In this document: one piece after another, positions 52,980 to 63,769 of the stretch
Numbering within the stretch: the first letter of the stretch is position 1
Layout of the letters: every line of letters starts with the position of its first letter
Notes under the pieces: model-generated
What the model saw: only the letters and a program-made list of their open reading frames with translations
Told to the model about the DNA's origin: nothing
Database searches by the model: none
Translations under genes and position numbers: made by a program
Assembly: GCA_029224185.1 (NCBI GenBank)
Contig: JANZKI010000029.1
Span: 1,612,001 to 1,676,000 of the forward strand
Length of the DNA: 64,000 nt
Direction of reading: 5' to 3'
From: Karalla daura
Lineage: Eukaryota; Chordata; Actinopteri; Chaetodontiformes; Leiognathidae

Positions 52980-53235
52980 CTTCTCAAATGCATTTTCTCA
53001 GTTTCGCGTTCGCAGTTCTACAAAAAGGCTCAACTTGGCTGTCGGAACCCACATGACAGGCATTTTGCTGTGCAGTTGTGGCCAGCATGATGCATGTGGT
53101 AGAAGAGCTTCTGAAATGCATTTTCCTACAGTTTCACGCTCGTAGCTCTGTGAAACGGCCGAAATCGGCGTGGTGAACACAATACAGGCAATTTGCTGTA
53201 TAGCAGGGGCCAACTGCTGAATCTTGCAGCAAAAG
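52980..53235. repeat. 256-bp marker monomer of HOR unit A (TAGAAGAGC)
   Basis: It has the same deletion, GGCCAGCATG and GTAGCTCTG as the unit B marker, but CGCTCGTAG. It recurs at 59917-60172 and 63257-63512. Confidence 0.85.
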
Positions 53236-54520
53236 CTTCTCAAATGCATTTTCTCAGTTTCGCGTTCGCAGTTCTACAAAAAGGCTCAACTTGGCTGTCG
53301 GAACCCACATGACAGGCATTTTGCTGTGCAGTTGTGGCCAACATGATGCATGTGGTAGAAAGAGCTTCTGAAATGCATTTTCCTACAGTTTCACGCTCGT
53401 AGTTCTGTGAAACGGCCGAAATCGGCGTAGTGAACACAATACAGGCAATTTGCTGTATAGCAGGGGCCAACTGCTGCATCTTGCAGCAAAAGCTTCTCAA
53501 ATGCATTTTCTCAGTTTCGCGTTCGCAGTTCTACAAAAAGGCTCAACTTGGCTGTCGGAACCCACATGACAGGCATTTTGCTGCGCAGTTGTGGCCAACA
53601 TGATGCATGTGGTAGAAAGAGCTTCTGAAATGCATTTTCCTACAGTTTCACGCTCGTAGTTCTGTGAAACGGCCGAAAATGGCGTGGTGAACACAATACA
53701 GGCAATTTGCTGTATAGCAGGGGCCAACTGCTGAATCTTGCAGCAAAAGCTTCTCAAATGCATTTTCTCAGTTTCGCGTTCGCAGTTCTACAAAAAGGCT
53801 CAACTTGGCTGTCGGAACCCACATGACAGGCATTTTGCTGTGCAGTTGTGGCCAACATGATGCATGTGGTAGAAAGAGCTTCTGAAATGCATTTTCCTAC
53901 AGTTTCACGCTCGTAGTTCTGTGAAACGGCCGAAATTGGCGTGGTGAACACAATACAGGCAATTTGCTGTATAGCAGGGGCCAACTGCTGCATCTTGCAG
54001 CAAAAGCTTCTCAAATGCATTTTCTCAGTTTCGCGTTCGCAGTTCTACAAAAAGGCTCAACTTGGCTGTCGGAACCCACATGACAGGCATTTTGCTGCGC
54101 AGTTGTGGCCAACATGATGCATGTGGTAGAAAGAGCTTCTGAAATGCATTTTCCTACAGTTTCACGCTCGTAGTTCTGTGAAACGGCCGAAATTGGCGTG
54201 GTGAACACAATACAGGCAATTTGCTGTATAGCAGGGGCCAACTGCTGAATCTTGCAGCAAAAGCTTCTCAAATGCATTTTCTCAGTTTCGCGTTCGCAGT
54301 TCTACAAAAAGGCTCAACTTGGCTGTCGGAACCCACATGACAGGCATTTTGTTGTGCAGTTGTGGCCAACATGATGCATGTGGTAGAAAGAGCTTCTGAA
54401 ATGCATTTTCCTACAGTTTCACGCTCGTAGTTCTGTGAAACGGCCGAAATTGGCGTGGTGAACACAATACAGGCAATTTGCTGTATAGCAGGGGCCAACT
54501 GCTGAATCTTGCAGCAAAAG
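53236..54520. repeat. Five-monomer module embedded in HOR unit A
   Basis: M1, GAAAATGG variant, M2, I, GTTGTGCAG: this is the domain 1 module order recurring inside unit A of domain 2. It shows that the A unit incorporates a piece of domain 1 type sequence. The same module recurs at 60173-61457. Confidence 0.7.
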
Positions 54521-55034
54521 CTTCTCAAATGCATTTTCTCAGTTTCGCGTTCGCAGTTCTACAAAAAGGCTCAACTTGGCTGTCGGAACCCACATGACAG
54601 GCATTTTGCTGTGCAGTTGTGGCCAACATGATGCATGTGGTAGAAAGAGCTTCTGAAATGCATTTTCCTACAGTTTCACGCTCGTAGTTCTGTGAAACGG
54701 CCGAAATCGGCGTGGTGAACACAATACAGGCAATTTGCTGTATAGCAGGGGCCAACTGCTGAATCTTGCAGCAAAAGCTTCTCAAATGCATTTTCTCAGT
54801 TTCGCGTTCGCAGTTCTACAAAAAGGCTCAACTTGGCTGTCGGAACCCACATGACAGGCATTTTGCTGTGCAGTTGTGGCTAACATGATGCATGTGGTAG
54901 AAAGAGCTTCTGAAATGCATTTTCCTACAGTTTCACGCTCGTAGTTCTGTGAAACGGCCGAAATCGGCGTAGTGAACACAATACAGGCAATTTGCTGTAT
55001 AGCAGGGGCCAACTGCTGAATCTTGCAGCAAAAG

Positions 55035-58000
55035 CTTCTCAAATGCATTTTCTCAGTTTCGCGTTCGCAGTTCTACAAAAAGGCTCAACTTGGCTGTCGG
55101 AACCCACATGACAGGCATTTTGCTGTGCAGTTGTGGCCAACATGATGCATGTGGTAGAAAGAGCTTCTGAAATGCATTTTCCTACAGTTTCACGCTCGTA
55201 GTTCTGTGAAACGCCCGAAATCGGCTTGGTGAACACCATACAGGCAATTTGCTGTATAGCAGGGGCCAACTGCTGAATCTTGCAGCAAAAGCTTCTCAAA
55301 TGCATTTTCTCAGTTTTGCGTTCGCAGTTCTACAAAAAGGCTCAACTTGGCTGTCGGAACCCACATGACAGGCATTTTGCTGTGCAGTTGTGGCCAACAT
55401 GATGCATGTGGTAGAAAGAGCTTCTGAAATGCATTTTCCTACAGTTTCACGCTCGTAGTTCTGTGAAACGGCCGAAATCGGCGTGGTGAACACAATACAG
55501 GCAATTTGCTGTATAGCAGGGGCCAACTGCTGAATCTTGCAGCAAAAGCTTCTCAAATGCATTTTCTCAGTTTTGCGTTCGCAGTTCTACAAAAAGGCTC
55601 AACTTGGCTGTCGGAACCCACATGACAGGCATTTTGCTGTGCAGTTGTGGCCAACATGATGCATGTGGTAGAAAGAGCTTCTGAAATGCATTTTCCTACA
55701 GTTTCACGCTCGTAGTTCTGTGAAACGGCCGAAATTGGCGTGGTGAACACAATACAGGCAATTTGCTGTATAGTAGGGGCCAACTGCTGAATCTTGCAGC
55801 AAAAGCTTCTCAAATGCATTTTCTCAGTTTCGCGTTCGCAGTTCTACAAAAAGGCTCAACTTGGCTGTCGGAACCCACATGACAGGCATTTTGCTGTGCA
55901 GTTGTGGCTAACATGATGCATGTGGTAGAAAGAGCTTCTGAAATGCATTTTCCTACAGTTTCACGCTCGTAGTTCTGTGAAACGGCCGAAATCGGCGTGG
56001 TGAACACAATACAGGCAATTTGCTGTATAGCAGGGGCCAACTGCTGAATCTTGCAGCAAAAGCTTCTCAAATGCATTTTCTCAGTTTCGCGTTCGCAGTT
56101 CTACAAAAAGGCTCAACTTGGCTGTCGGAACCCCCATGACAGGCACTTTGCTGTGCAGTTGTGGACAACATGATGCATGTGGTAGAAAGAGCTTCTGAAA
56201 TGCATTTTCCTACAGTTTCACGCTCGTAGTTCTGTGAAACGGCCGAAATCGGCGTGGTGAACACAATACAGGCAATTTGCTGTATAGCAGGGGCCAACTG
56301 CTGCATCTTGCAGCAAAAGCTTCTCAAATGCATTTTCTCAGTTTCGCGTTCGCAGTTCTACAAAAAGGCTCAACTTGGCTGTCGGAACCCACATGACAGG
56401 CATTTTGCTGCGCAGTTGTGGCCAACATGATGCATGTGGTAGAAAGAGCTTCTGAAATGCATTTTCCTACAGTTTCACGCTCGTAGTTCTGTGAAACGGC
56501 CGAAATTGGCGTGGTGAACACAATACAGGCAATTTGCTGTATAGCAGGGGCCAACTGCTGAATCTTGCAGCAAAAGCTTCTCAAATGCATTTTCTCAGTT
56601 TCGCGTTCGCAGTTCTACAAAAAGGCTCAACTTGGCTGTCGGAACCCACATGACAGGCATTTTGCTGTGCAGTTGTGGCCAACATGATGCATGTGGTAGA
56701 AAGAGCTTCTGAAATGCATTTTCCTACAGTTTCACGCTCGTAGTTCTGTGAAACGGCCGAAATCGGCGTGGTGAACACAATACAGGCAATTTGCTGTATA
56801 GCAGGGGCCAACTGCTGAATCTTGCAGCAAAAGCTTCTCAAATGCATTTTCTCAGTTTCGCGTTCGCAGTTCTACAAAAAGGCTCAACTTGGCTGTCGGA
56901 ACCCACATGACAGGCATTTTGCTGTGCAGTTGTGGCTAACATGATGCATGTGGTAGAAAGAGCTTCTGAAATGCATTTTCCTACAGTTTCACGCTCGTAG
57001 TTCTGTGAAACGGCCGAAATCGGCGTAGCGAACACAATACAGGCAATTTGCTGTATAGCAGGGGCCAACTGCTGAATCTTGCAGCAAAAGCTTCTCAAAT
57101 GCATTTTCTCAGTTTCGCGTTCGCAGTTCTACAAAAAGGCTCAACTTGGCTGTCGGAACCCACATGACAGGCATTTTGCTGTGCAGTTGTGGCCAGCATG
57201 ATGCATGTGGTAGAAGAGCTTCTGAAATGCATTTTCCTACAGTTTCACGCTTGTAGCTCTGTGAAACGGCCGAAATCGGCGTGGTGAACACAATACAGGC
57301 AATTTGCTGTATAGCAGGGGCCAACTGCTGAATCTTGCAGCAAAAGCTTCTCAAATGCATTTTCTCAGTTTCGCGTTCGCAGTTCTACAAAAAGGCTCAA
57401 CTTGGCTGTCGGAACCCACATGACAGGCATTTTGCTGTGCAGTTGTGGCCAACATGATGCATGTGGTAGAAAGAGCTTCTGAAATGCATTTTCCTACAGT
57501 TTCACGCTCGTAGTTCTGTGAAACGGCCGAAATCGGCGTGGTGAACACAATACAGGCAATTTGCTGTATAGCAGGGGCCAACTGCTGAATCTTGCAGCAA
57601 AAGCTTCTCAAATGCATTTTCTCAGTTTTGCGTTCGCAGTTCTACAAAAAGGCTCAACTTGGCTGTCGGAACCCACATGACAGGCATTTTGCTGTGCAGT
57701 TGTGGCCAACATGATGCATGTGGTAGAAAGAGCTTCTGAAATGCATTTTCCTACAGTTTCACGCTCGTAGTTCTGTGAAACGGCCGAAATCGGCGTGGTG
57801 AACACAATACAGGCAATTTGCTGTATAGCAGGGGCCAACTGCTGAATCTTGCAGCAAAAGCTTCTCAAATGCATTTTCTCAGTTTCGCGTTCGCAGTTCT
57901 ACAAAAAGGCTCAACTTGGCTGTCGGAACCCACATGACAGGCATTTTGCTGTGCAGTTGTGGCTAACATGATGCATGTGGTAGAAAGAGCTTCTGAAATG

Positions 58001-58631
58001 CATTTTCCTACAGTTTCACGCTCGTAGTTCTGTGAAACGGCCGAAATCGGCGTAGTGAACACAATACAGGCAATTTGCTGTATAGCAGGGGCCAACTGCT
58101 GAATCTTGCAGCAAAAGCTTCTCAAATGCATTTTCTCAGTTTCGCGTTCGCAGTTCTACAAAAAGGCTCAACTTGGCTGTCGGAACCCACATGACAGGCA
58201 TTTTGCTGTGCAGTTGTGGCCAACATGATGCATGTGGTAGAAAGAGCTTCTGAAATGCATTTTCCTACAGTTTCACGCTCGTAGTTCTGTGAAACGGCCG
58301 AAATTGGCGTGGTGAACACAATACAGGCAATTTGCTGTATAGCAGGGGCCAACTGCTGAATCTTGCAGCAAAAGCTTCTCAAATGCATTTTCTCAGTTTC
58401 GCGTTCGCAGTTCTACAAAAAGGCTCAACTTGGCTGTCGGAACCCACATGACAGGCATTTTGCTGTGCAGTTGTGGCTAACATGATGCATGTGGTAGAAA
58501 GAGCTTCTGAAATGCATTTTCCTACAGTTTCACGCTCGTAGTTCTGTGAAACGGCCGAAATCGGCGTAGTGAACACAATACAGGCAATTTGCTGTATAGC
58601 AGGGGCCAACTGCTGAATCTTGCAGCAAAAG
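55035..58631. repeat. HOR unit B, complete (14 monomers, 3597 bp)
   Basis: It opens with the same CGCCCG/CTTGG/CACCATA, ordinary, TATAGTAGG, GGCTAAC series as unit A. It then continues with a different middle: the ACCCCCATG/GGACAAC monomer, two more, the AGCGAACAC monomer, the 1-bp-deleted CGCTTGTAGCTC monomer and five I monomers. Unlike the A copies, its first monomer has TATAGCAGG rather than TATAATAGG. Confidence 0.8.
57091..57346. repeat. 256-bp marker monomer of HOR unit B, second copy
   Basis: It matches the monomer at 50154-50409, including CGCTTGTAGCTC. Confidence 0.85.
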
Positions 58632-59916
58632 CTTCTCAAATGCATTTTCTCAGTTTCGCGTTCGCAGTTCTACAAAAAGGCTCAACTTGGCTGTCGGAAC
58701 CCACATGACAGGCATTTTGCTGTGCAGTTGTGGCCAACATGATGCATGTGGTAGAAAGAGCTTCTGAAATGCATTTTCCTACAGTTTCACGCTCGTAGTT
58801 CTGTGAAACGCCCGAAATCGGCTTGGTGAACACCATACAGGCAATTTGCTGTATAATAGGGGCCAACTGCTGAATCTTGCAGCAAAAGCTTCTCAAATGC
58901 ATTTTCTCAGTTTTGCGTTCGCAGTTCTACAAAAAGGCTCAACTTGGCTGTCGGAACCCACATGACAGGCATTTTGCTGTGCAGTTGTGGCCAACATGAT
59001 GCATGTGGTAGAAAGAGCTTCTGAAATGCATTTTCCTACAGTTTCACGCTCGTAGTTCTGTGAAACGGCCGAAATCGGCGTGGTGAACACAATACAGGCA
59101 ATTTGCTGTATAGCAGGGGCCAACTGCTGAATCTTGCAGCAAAAGCTTCTCAAATGCATTTTCTCAGTTTTGCGTTCGCAGTTCTACAAAAAGGCTCAAC
59201 TTGGCTGTCGGAACCCACATGACAGGCATTTTGCTGTGCAGTTGTGGCCAACATGATGCATGTGGTAGAAAGAGCTTCTGAAATGCATTTTCCTACAGTT
59301 TCACGCTCGTAGTTCTGTGAAACGGCCGAAATTGGCGTGGTGAACACAATACAGGCAATTTGCTGTATAGTAGGGGCCAACTGCTGAATCTTGCAGCAAA
59401 AGCTTCTCAAATGCATTTTCTCAGTTTCGCGTTCGCAGTTCTACAAAAAGGCTCAACTTGGCTGTCGGAACCCACATGACAGGCATTTTGCTGTGCAGTT
59501 GTGGCTAACATGATGCATGTGGTAGAAAGAGCTTCTGAAATGCATTTTCCTACAGTTTCACGCTCGTAGTTCTGTGAAACGGCCGAAATCGGCGTGGTGA
59601 ACACAATACAGGCAATTTGCTGTATAGCAGGGGCCAACTGCTGAATCTTGCAGCAAAAGCTTCTCAAATGCATTTTCTCAGTTTCGCGTTCGCAGTTCTA
59701 CAAAAAGGCTCAACTTGGCTGTCGGAACCCACATGACAGGCATTTTGCTGTGCAGTTGTGGCTAACATGATGCATGTGGTAGAAAGAGCTTCTGAAATGC
59801 ATTTTCCGACAGTTTCACGCTCGTAGTTCTGTGAAACGGCCGAAATCGGCGTAGTGAACACAATACAGGCAATTTGCTGTATAGCAGGGGCCAACTGCTG
59901 AATCTTGCAGCAAAAG

Positions 59917-60172
59917 CTTCTCAAATGCATTTTCTCAGTTTCGCGTTCGCAGTTCTACAAAAAGGCTCAACTTGGCTGTCGGAACCCACATGACAGGCAT
60001 TTTGCTGTGCAGTTGTGGCCAGCATGATGCATGTGGTAGAAGAGCTTCTGAAATGCATTTTCCTACAGTTTCACGCTCGTAGCTCTGTGAAACGGCCGAA
60101 ATCGGCGTGGTGAACACAATACAGGCAATTTGCTGTATAGCAGGGGCCAACTGCTGAATCTTGCAGCAAAAG
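59917..60172. repeat. 256-bp marker monomer of HOR unit A, second copy
   Basis: It matches the monomer at 52980-53235. Confidence 0.85.
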
Positions 60173-61457
60173 CTTCTCAAATGCATTTTCTCAGTTTCGC
60201 GTTCGCAGTTCTACAAAAAGGCTCAACTTGGCTGTCGGAACCCACATGACAGGCATTTTGCTGTGCAGTTGTGGCCAACATGATGCATGTGGTAGAAAGA
60301 GCTTCTGAAATGCATTTTCCTACAGTTTCACGCTCGTAGTTCTGTGAAACGGCCGAAATCGGCGTAGTGAACACAATACAGGCAATTTGCTGTATAGCAG
60401 GGGCCAACTGCTGCATCTTGCAGCAAAAGCTTCTCAAATGCATTTTCTCAGTTTCGCGTTCGCAGTTCTACAAAAAGGCTCAACTTGGCTGTCGGAACCC
60501 ACATGACAGGCATTTTGCTGCGCAGTTGTGGCCAACATGATGCATGTGGTAGAAAGAGCTTCTGAAATGCATTTTCCTACAGTTTCACGCTCGTAGTTCT
60601 GTGAAACGGCCGAAAATGGCGTGGTGAACACAATACAGGCAATTTGCTGTATAGCAGGGGCCAACTGCTGAATCTTGCAGCAAAAGCTTCTCAAATGCAT
60701 TTTCTCAGTTTCGCGTTCGCAGTTCTACAAAAAGGCTCAACTTGGCTGTCGGAACCCACATGACAGGCATTTTGCTGTGCAGTTGTGGCCAACATGATGC
60801 ATGTGGTAGAAAGAGCTTCTGAAATGCATTTTCCTACAGTTTCACGCTCGTAGTTCTGTGAAACGGCCGAAATTGGCGTGGTGAACACAATACAGGCAAT
60901 TTGCTGTATAGCAGGGGCCAACTGCTGCATCTTGCAGCAAAAGCTTCTCAAATGCATTTTCTCAGTTTCGCGTTCGCAGTTCTACAAAAAGGCTCAACTT
61001 GGCTGTCGGAACCCACATGACAGGCATTTTGCTGCGCAGTTGTGGCCAACATGATGCATGTGGTAGAAAGAGCTTCTGAAATGCATTTTCCTACAGTTTC
61101 ACGCTCGTAGTTCTGTGAAACGGCCGAAATTGGCGTGGTGAACACAATACAGGCAATTTGCTGTATAGCAGGGGCCAACTGCTGAATCTTGCAGCAAAAG
61201 CTTCTCAAATGCATTTTCTCAGTTTCGCGTTCGCAGTTCTACAAAAAGGCTCAACTTGGCTGTCGGAACCCACATGACAGGCATTTTGTTGTGCAGTTGT
61301 GGCCAACATGATGCATGTGGTAGAAAGAGCTTCTGAAATGCATTTTCCTACAGTTTCACGCTCGTAGTTCTGTGAAACGGCCGAAATTGGCGTGGTGAAC
61401 ACAATACAGGCAATTTGCTGTATAGCAGGGGCCAACTGCTGAATCTTGCAGCAAAAG
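60173..61457. repeat. Five-monomer module embedded in HOR unit A, second copy
   Basis: It has the same order and GAAAATGG variant as the module at 53236-54520. Confidence 0.7.
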
Positions 61458-63256
61458 CTTCTCAAATGCATTTTCTCAGTTTCGCGTTCGCAGTTCTACA
61501 AAAAGGCTCAACTTGGCTGTCGGAACCCACATGACAGGCATTTTGCTGTGCAGTTGTGGCCAACATGATGCATGTGGTAGAAAGAGCTTCTGAAATGCAT
61601 TTTCCTACAGTTTCACGCTCGTAGTTCTGTGAAACGGCCGAAATCGGCGTGGTGAACACAATACAGGCAATTTGCTGTATAGCAGGGGCCAACTGCTGAA
61701 TCTTGCAGCAAAAGCTTCTCAAATGCATTTTCTCAGTTTCGCGTTCGCAGTTCTACAAAAAGGCTCAACTTGGCTGTCGGAACCCACATGACAGGCATTT
61801 TGCTGTGCAGTTGTGGCTAACATGATGCATGTGGTAGAAAGAGCTTCTGAAATGCATTTTCCTACAGTTTCACGCTCGTAGTTCTGTGAAACGGCCGAAA
61901 TCGGCGTAGTGAACACAATACAGGCAATTTGCTGTATAGCAGGGGCCAACTGCTGAATCTTGCAGCAAAAGCTTCTCAAATGCATTTTCTCAGTTTCGCG
62001 TTCGCAGTTCTACAAAAAGGCTCAACTTGGCTGTCGGAACCCACATGACAGGCATTTTGCTGTGCAGTTGTGGCCAACATGATGCATGTGGTAGAAAGAG
62101 CTTCTGAAATGCATTTTCCTACAGTTTCACGCTCGTAGTTCTGTGAAACGCCCGAAATCGGCTTGGTGAACACCATACAGGCAATTTGCTGTATAATAGG
62201 GGCCAACTGCTGAATCTTGCAGCAAAAGCTTCTCAAATGCATTTTCTCAGTTTTGCGTTCGCAGTTCTACAAAAAGGCTCAACTTGGCTGTCGGAACCCA
62301 CATGACAGGCATTTTGCTGTGCAGTTGTGGCCAACATGATGCATGTGGTAGAAAGAGCTTCTGAAATGCATTTTCCTACAGTTTCACGCTCGTAGTTCTG
62401 TGAAACGGCCGAAATCGGCGTGGTGAACACAATACAGGCAATTTGCTGTATAGCAGGGGCCAACTGCTGAATCTTGCAGCAAAAGCTTCTCAAATGCATT
62501 TTCTCAGTTTTGCGTTCGCAGTTCTACAAAAAGGCTCAACTTGGCTGTCGGAACCCACATGACAGGCATTTTGCTGTGCAGTTGTGGCCAACATGATGCA
62601 TGTGGTAGAAAGAGCTTCTGAAATGCATTTTCCTACAGTTTCACGCTCGTAGTTCTGTGAAACGGCCGAAATTGGCGTGGTGAACACAATACAGGCAATT
62701 TGCTGTATAGTAGGGGCCAACTGCTGAATCTTGCAGCAAAAGCTTCTCAAATGCATTTTCTCAGTTTCGCGTTCGCAGTTCTACAAAAAGGCTCAACTTG
62801 GCTGTCGGAACCCACATGACAGGCATTTTGCTGTGCAGTTGTGGCTAACATGATGCATGTGGTAGAAAGAGCTTCTGAAATGCATTTTCCTACAGTTTCA
62901 CGCTCGTAGTTCTGTGAAACGGCCGAAATCGGCGTGGTGAACACAATACAGGCAATTTGCTGTATAGCAGGGGCCAACTGCTGAATCTTGCAGCAAAAGC
63001 TTCTCAAATGCATTTTCTCAGTTTCGCGTTCGCAGTTCTACAAAAAGGCTCAACTTGGCTGTCGGAACCCACATGACAGGCATTTTGCTGTGCAGTTGTG
63101 GCTAACATGATGCATGTGGTAGAAAGAGCTTCTGAAATGCATTTTCCTACAGTTTCACGCTCGTAGTTCTGTGAAACGGCCGAAATCGGCGTAGTGAACA
63201 CAATACAGGCAATTTGCTGTATAGCAGGGGCCAACTGCTGAATCTTGCAGCAAAAG

Positions 63257-63512
63257 CTTCTCAAATGCATTTTCTCAGTTTCGCGTTCGCAGTTCTACAA
63301 AAAGGCTCAACTTGGCTGTCGGAACCCACATGACAGGCATTTTGCTGTGCAGTTGTGGCCAGCATGATGCATGTGGTAGAAGAGCTTCTGAAATGCATTT
63401 TCCTACAGTTTCACGCTCGTAGCTCTGTGAAACGGCCGAAATCGGCGTGGTGAACACAATACAGGCAATTTGCTGTATAGCAGGGGCCAACTGCTGAATC
63501 TTGCAGCAAAAG
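63257..63512. repeat. 256-bp marker monomer of HOR unit A, third copy
   Basis: It matches the monomers at 52980 and 59917. Confidence 0.85.
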
Positions 63513-63769
63513 CTTCTCAAATGCATTTTCTCAGTTTCGCGTTCGCAGTTCTACAAAAAGGCTCAACTTGGCTGTCGGAACCCACATGACAGGCATTTTG
63601 CTGTGCAGTTGTGGCCAACATGATGCATGTGGTAGAAAGAGCTTCTGAAATGCATTTTCCTACAGTTTCACGCTCGTAGTTCTGTGAAACGGCCGAAATC
63701 GGCGTAGTGAACACAATACAGGCAATTTGCTGTATAGCAGGGGCCAACTGCTGCATCTTGCAGCAAAAG

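Larger units (their letters stand above)
51695..55034. repeat. HOR unit A, copy 1 (13 monomers, 3340 bp)
   Basis: The order is: CGCCCG/CTTGG/CACCATA monomer, ordinary, TATAGTAGG monomer, two GGCTAAC monomers, the 1-bp-deleted monomer, M1, GAAAATGG, M2, then four I monomers. The fourth-last is of the GCGCAG kind, the third-last has GTTGTGCAG and the last has GGCTAAC with TCGGCGTAG. Private changes in this copy are CACGCATTT near 52030 and AACAAAATGCAGG near 52408. Confidence 0.8.
49126..56062. repeat. 27-monomer tandem segment, copy 1 (6937 bp)
   Basis: Monomers 192-218 (last ten of B, all of A, first four of B) match monomers 219-245 in order, marker by marker, including both 1-bp deletions, so the two copies have exactly equal length. 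Differences I saw are few: a GCTCTGCAG versus GCTGTGCAG change near 49215, the CACGC and AACAAAATGC changes, TATAGCAGG versus TATAATAGG in one monomer, and CCGACAG in the second copy. Confidence 0.75.
58632..61971. repeat. HOR unit A, copy 2 (13 monomers, 3340 bp)
   Basis: It is the same length and has the same series of marker monomers as the A unit at 51695-55034, and I found only scattered single-base differences between them. It carries one private change, TTTTCCGACAG near 59807, in its fifth monomer. Confidence 0.8.
56063..62999. repeat. 27-monomer tandem segment, copy 2 (6937 bp)
   Basis: This is the second copy of the segment at 49126-56062. After its end the 27-monomer period stops: the following monomers match position +5 onward of unit A (13-monomer period) and not the start of this segment. 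Confidence 0.75.

Noticed and set aside
49126..62999. Treating the 6.9-kb duplication as a certain assembly artefact
   Set aside because: The two copies carry distinct private substitutions and the pattern changes to a 13-monomer period afterwards, which a simple duplicated contig end would not produce. It is kept as a finding with read-level checks.
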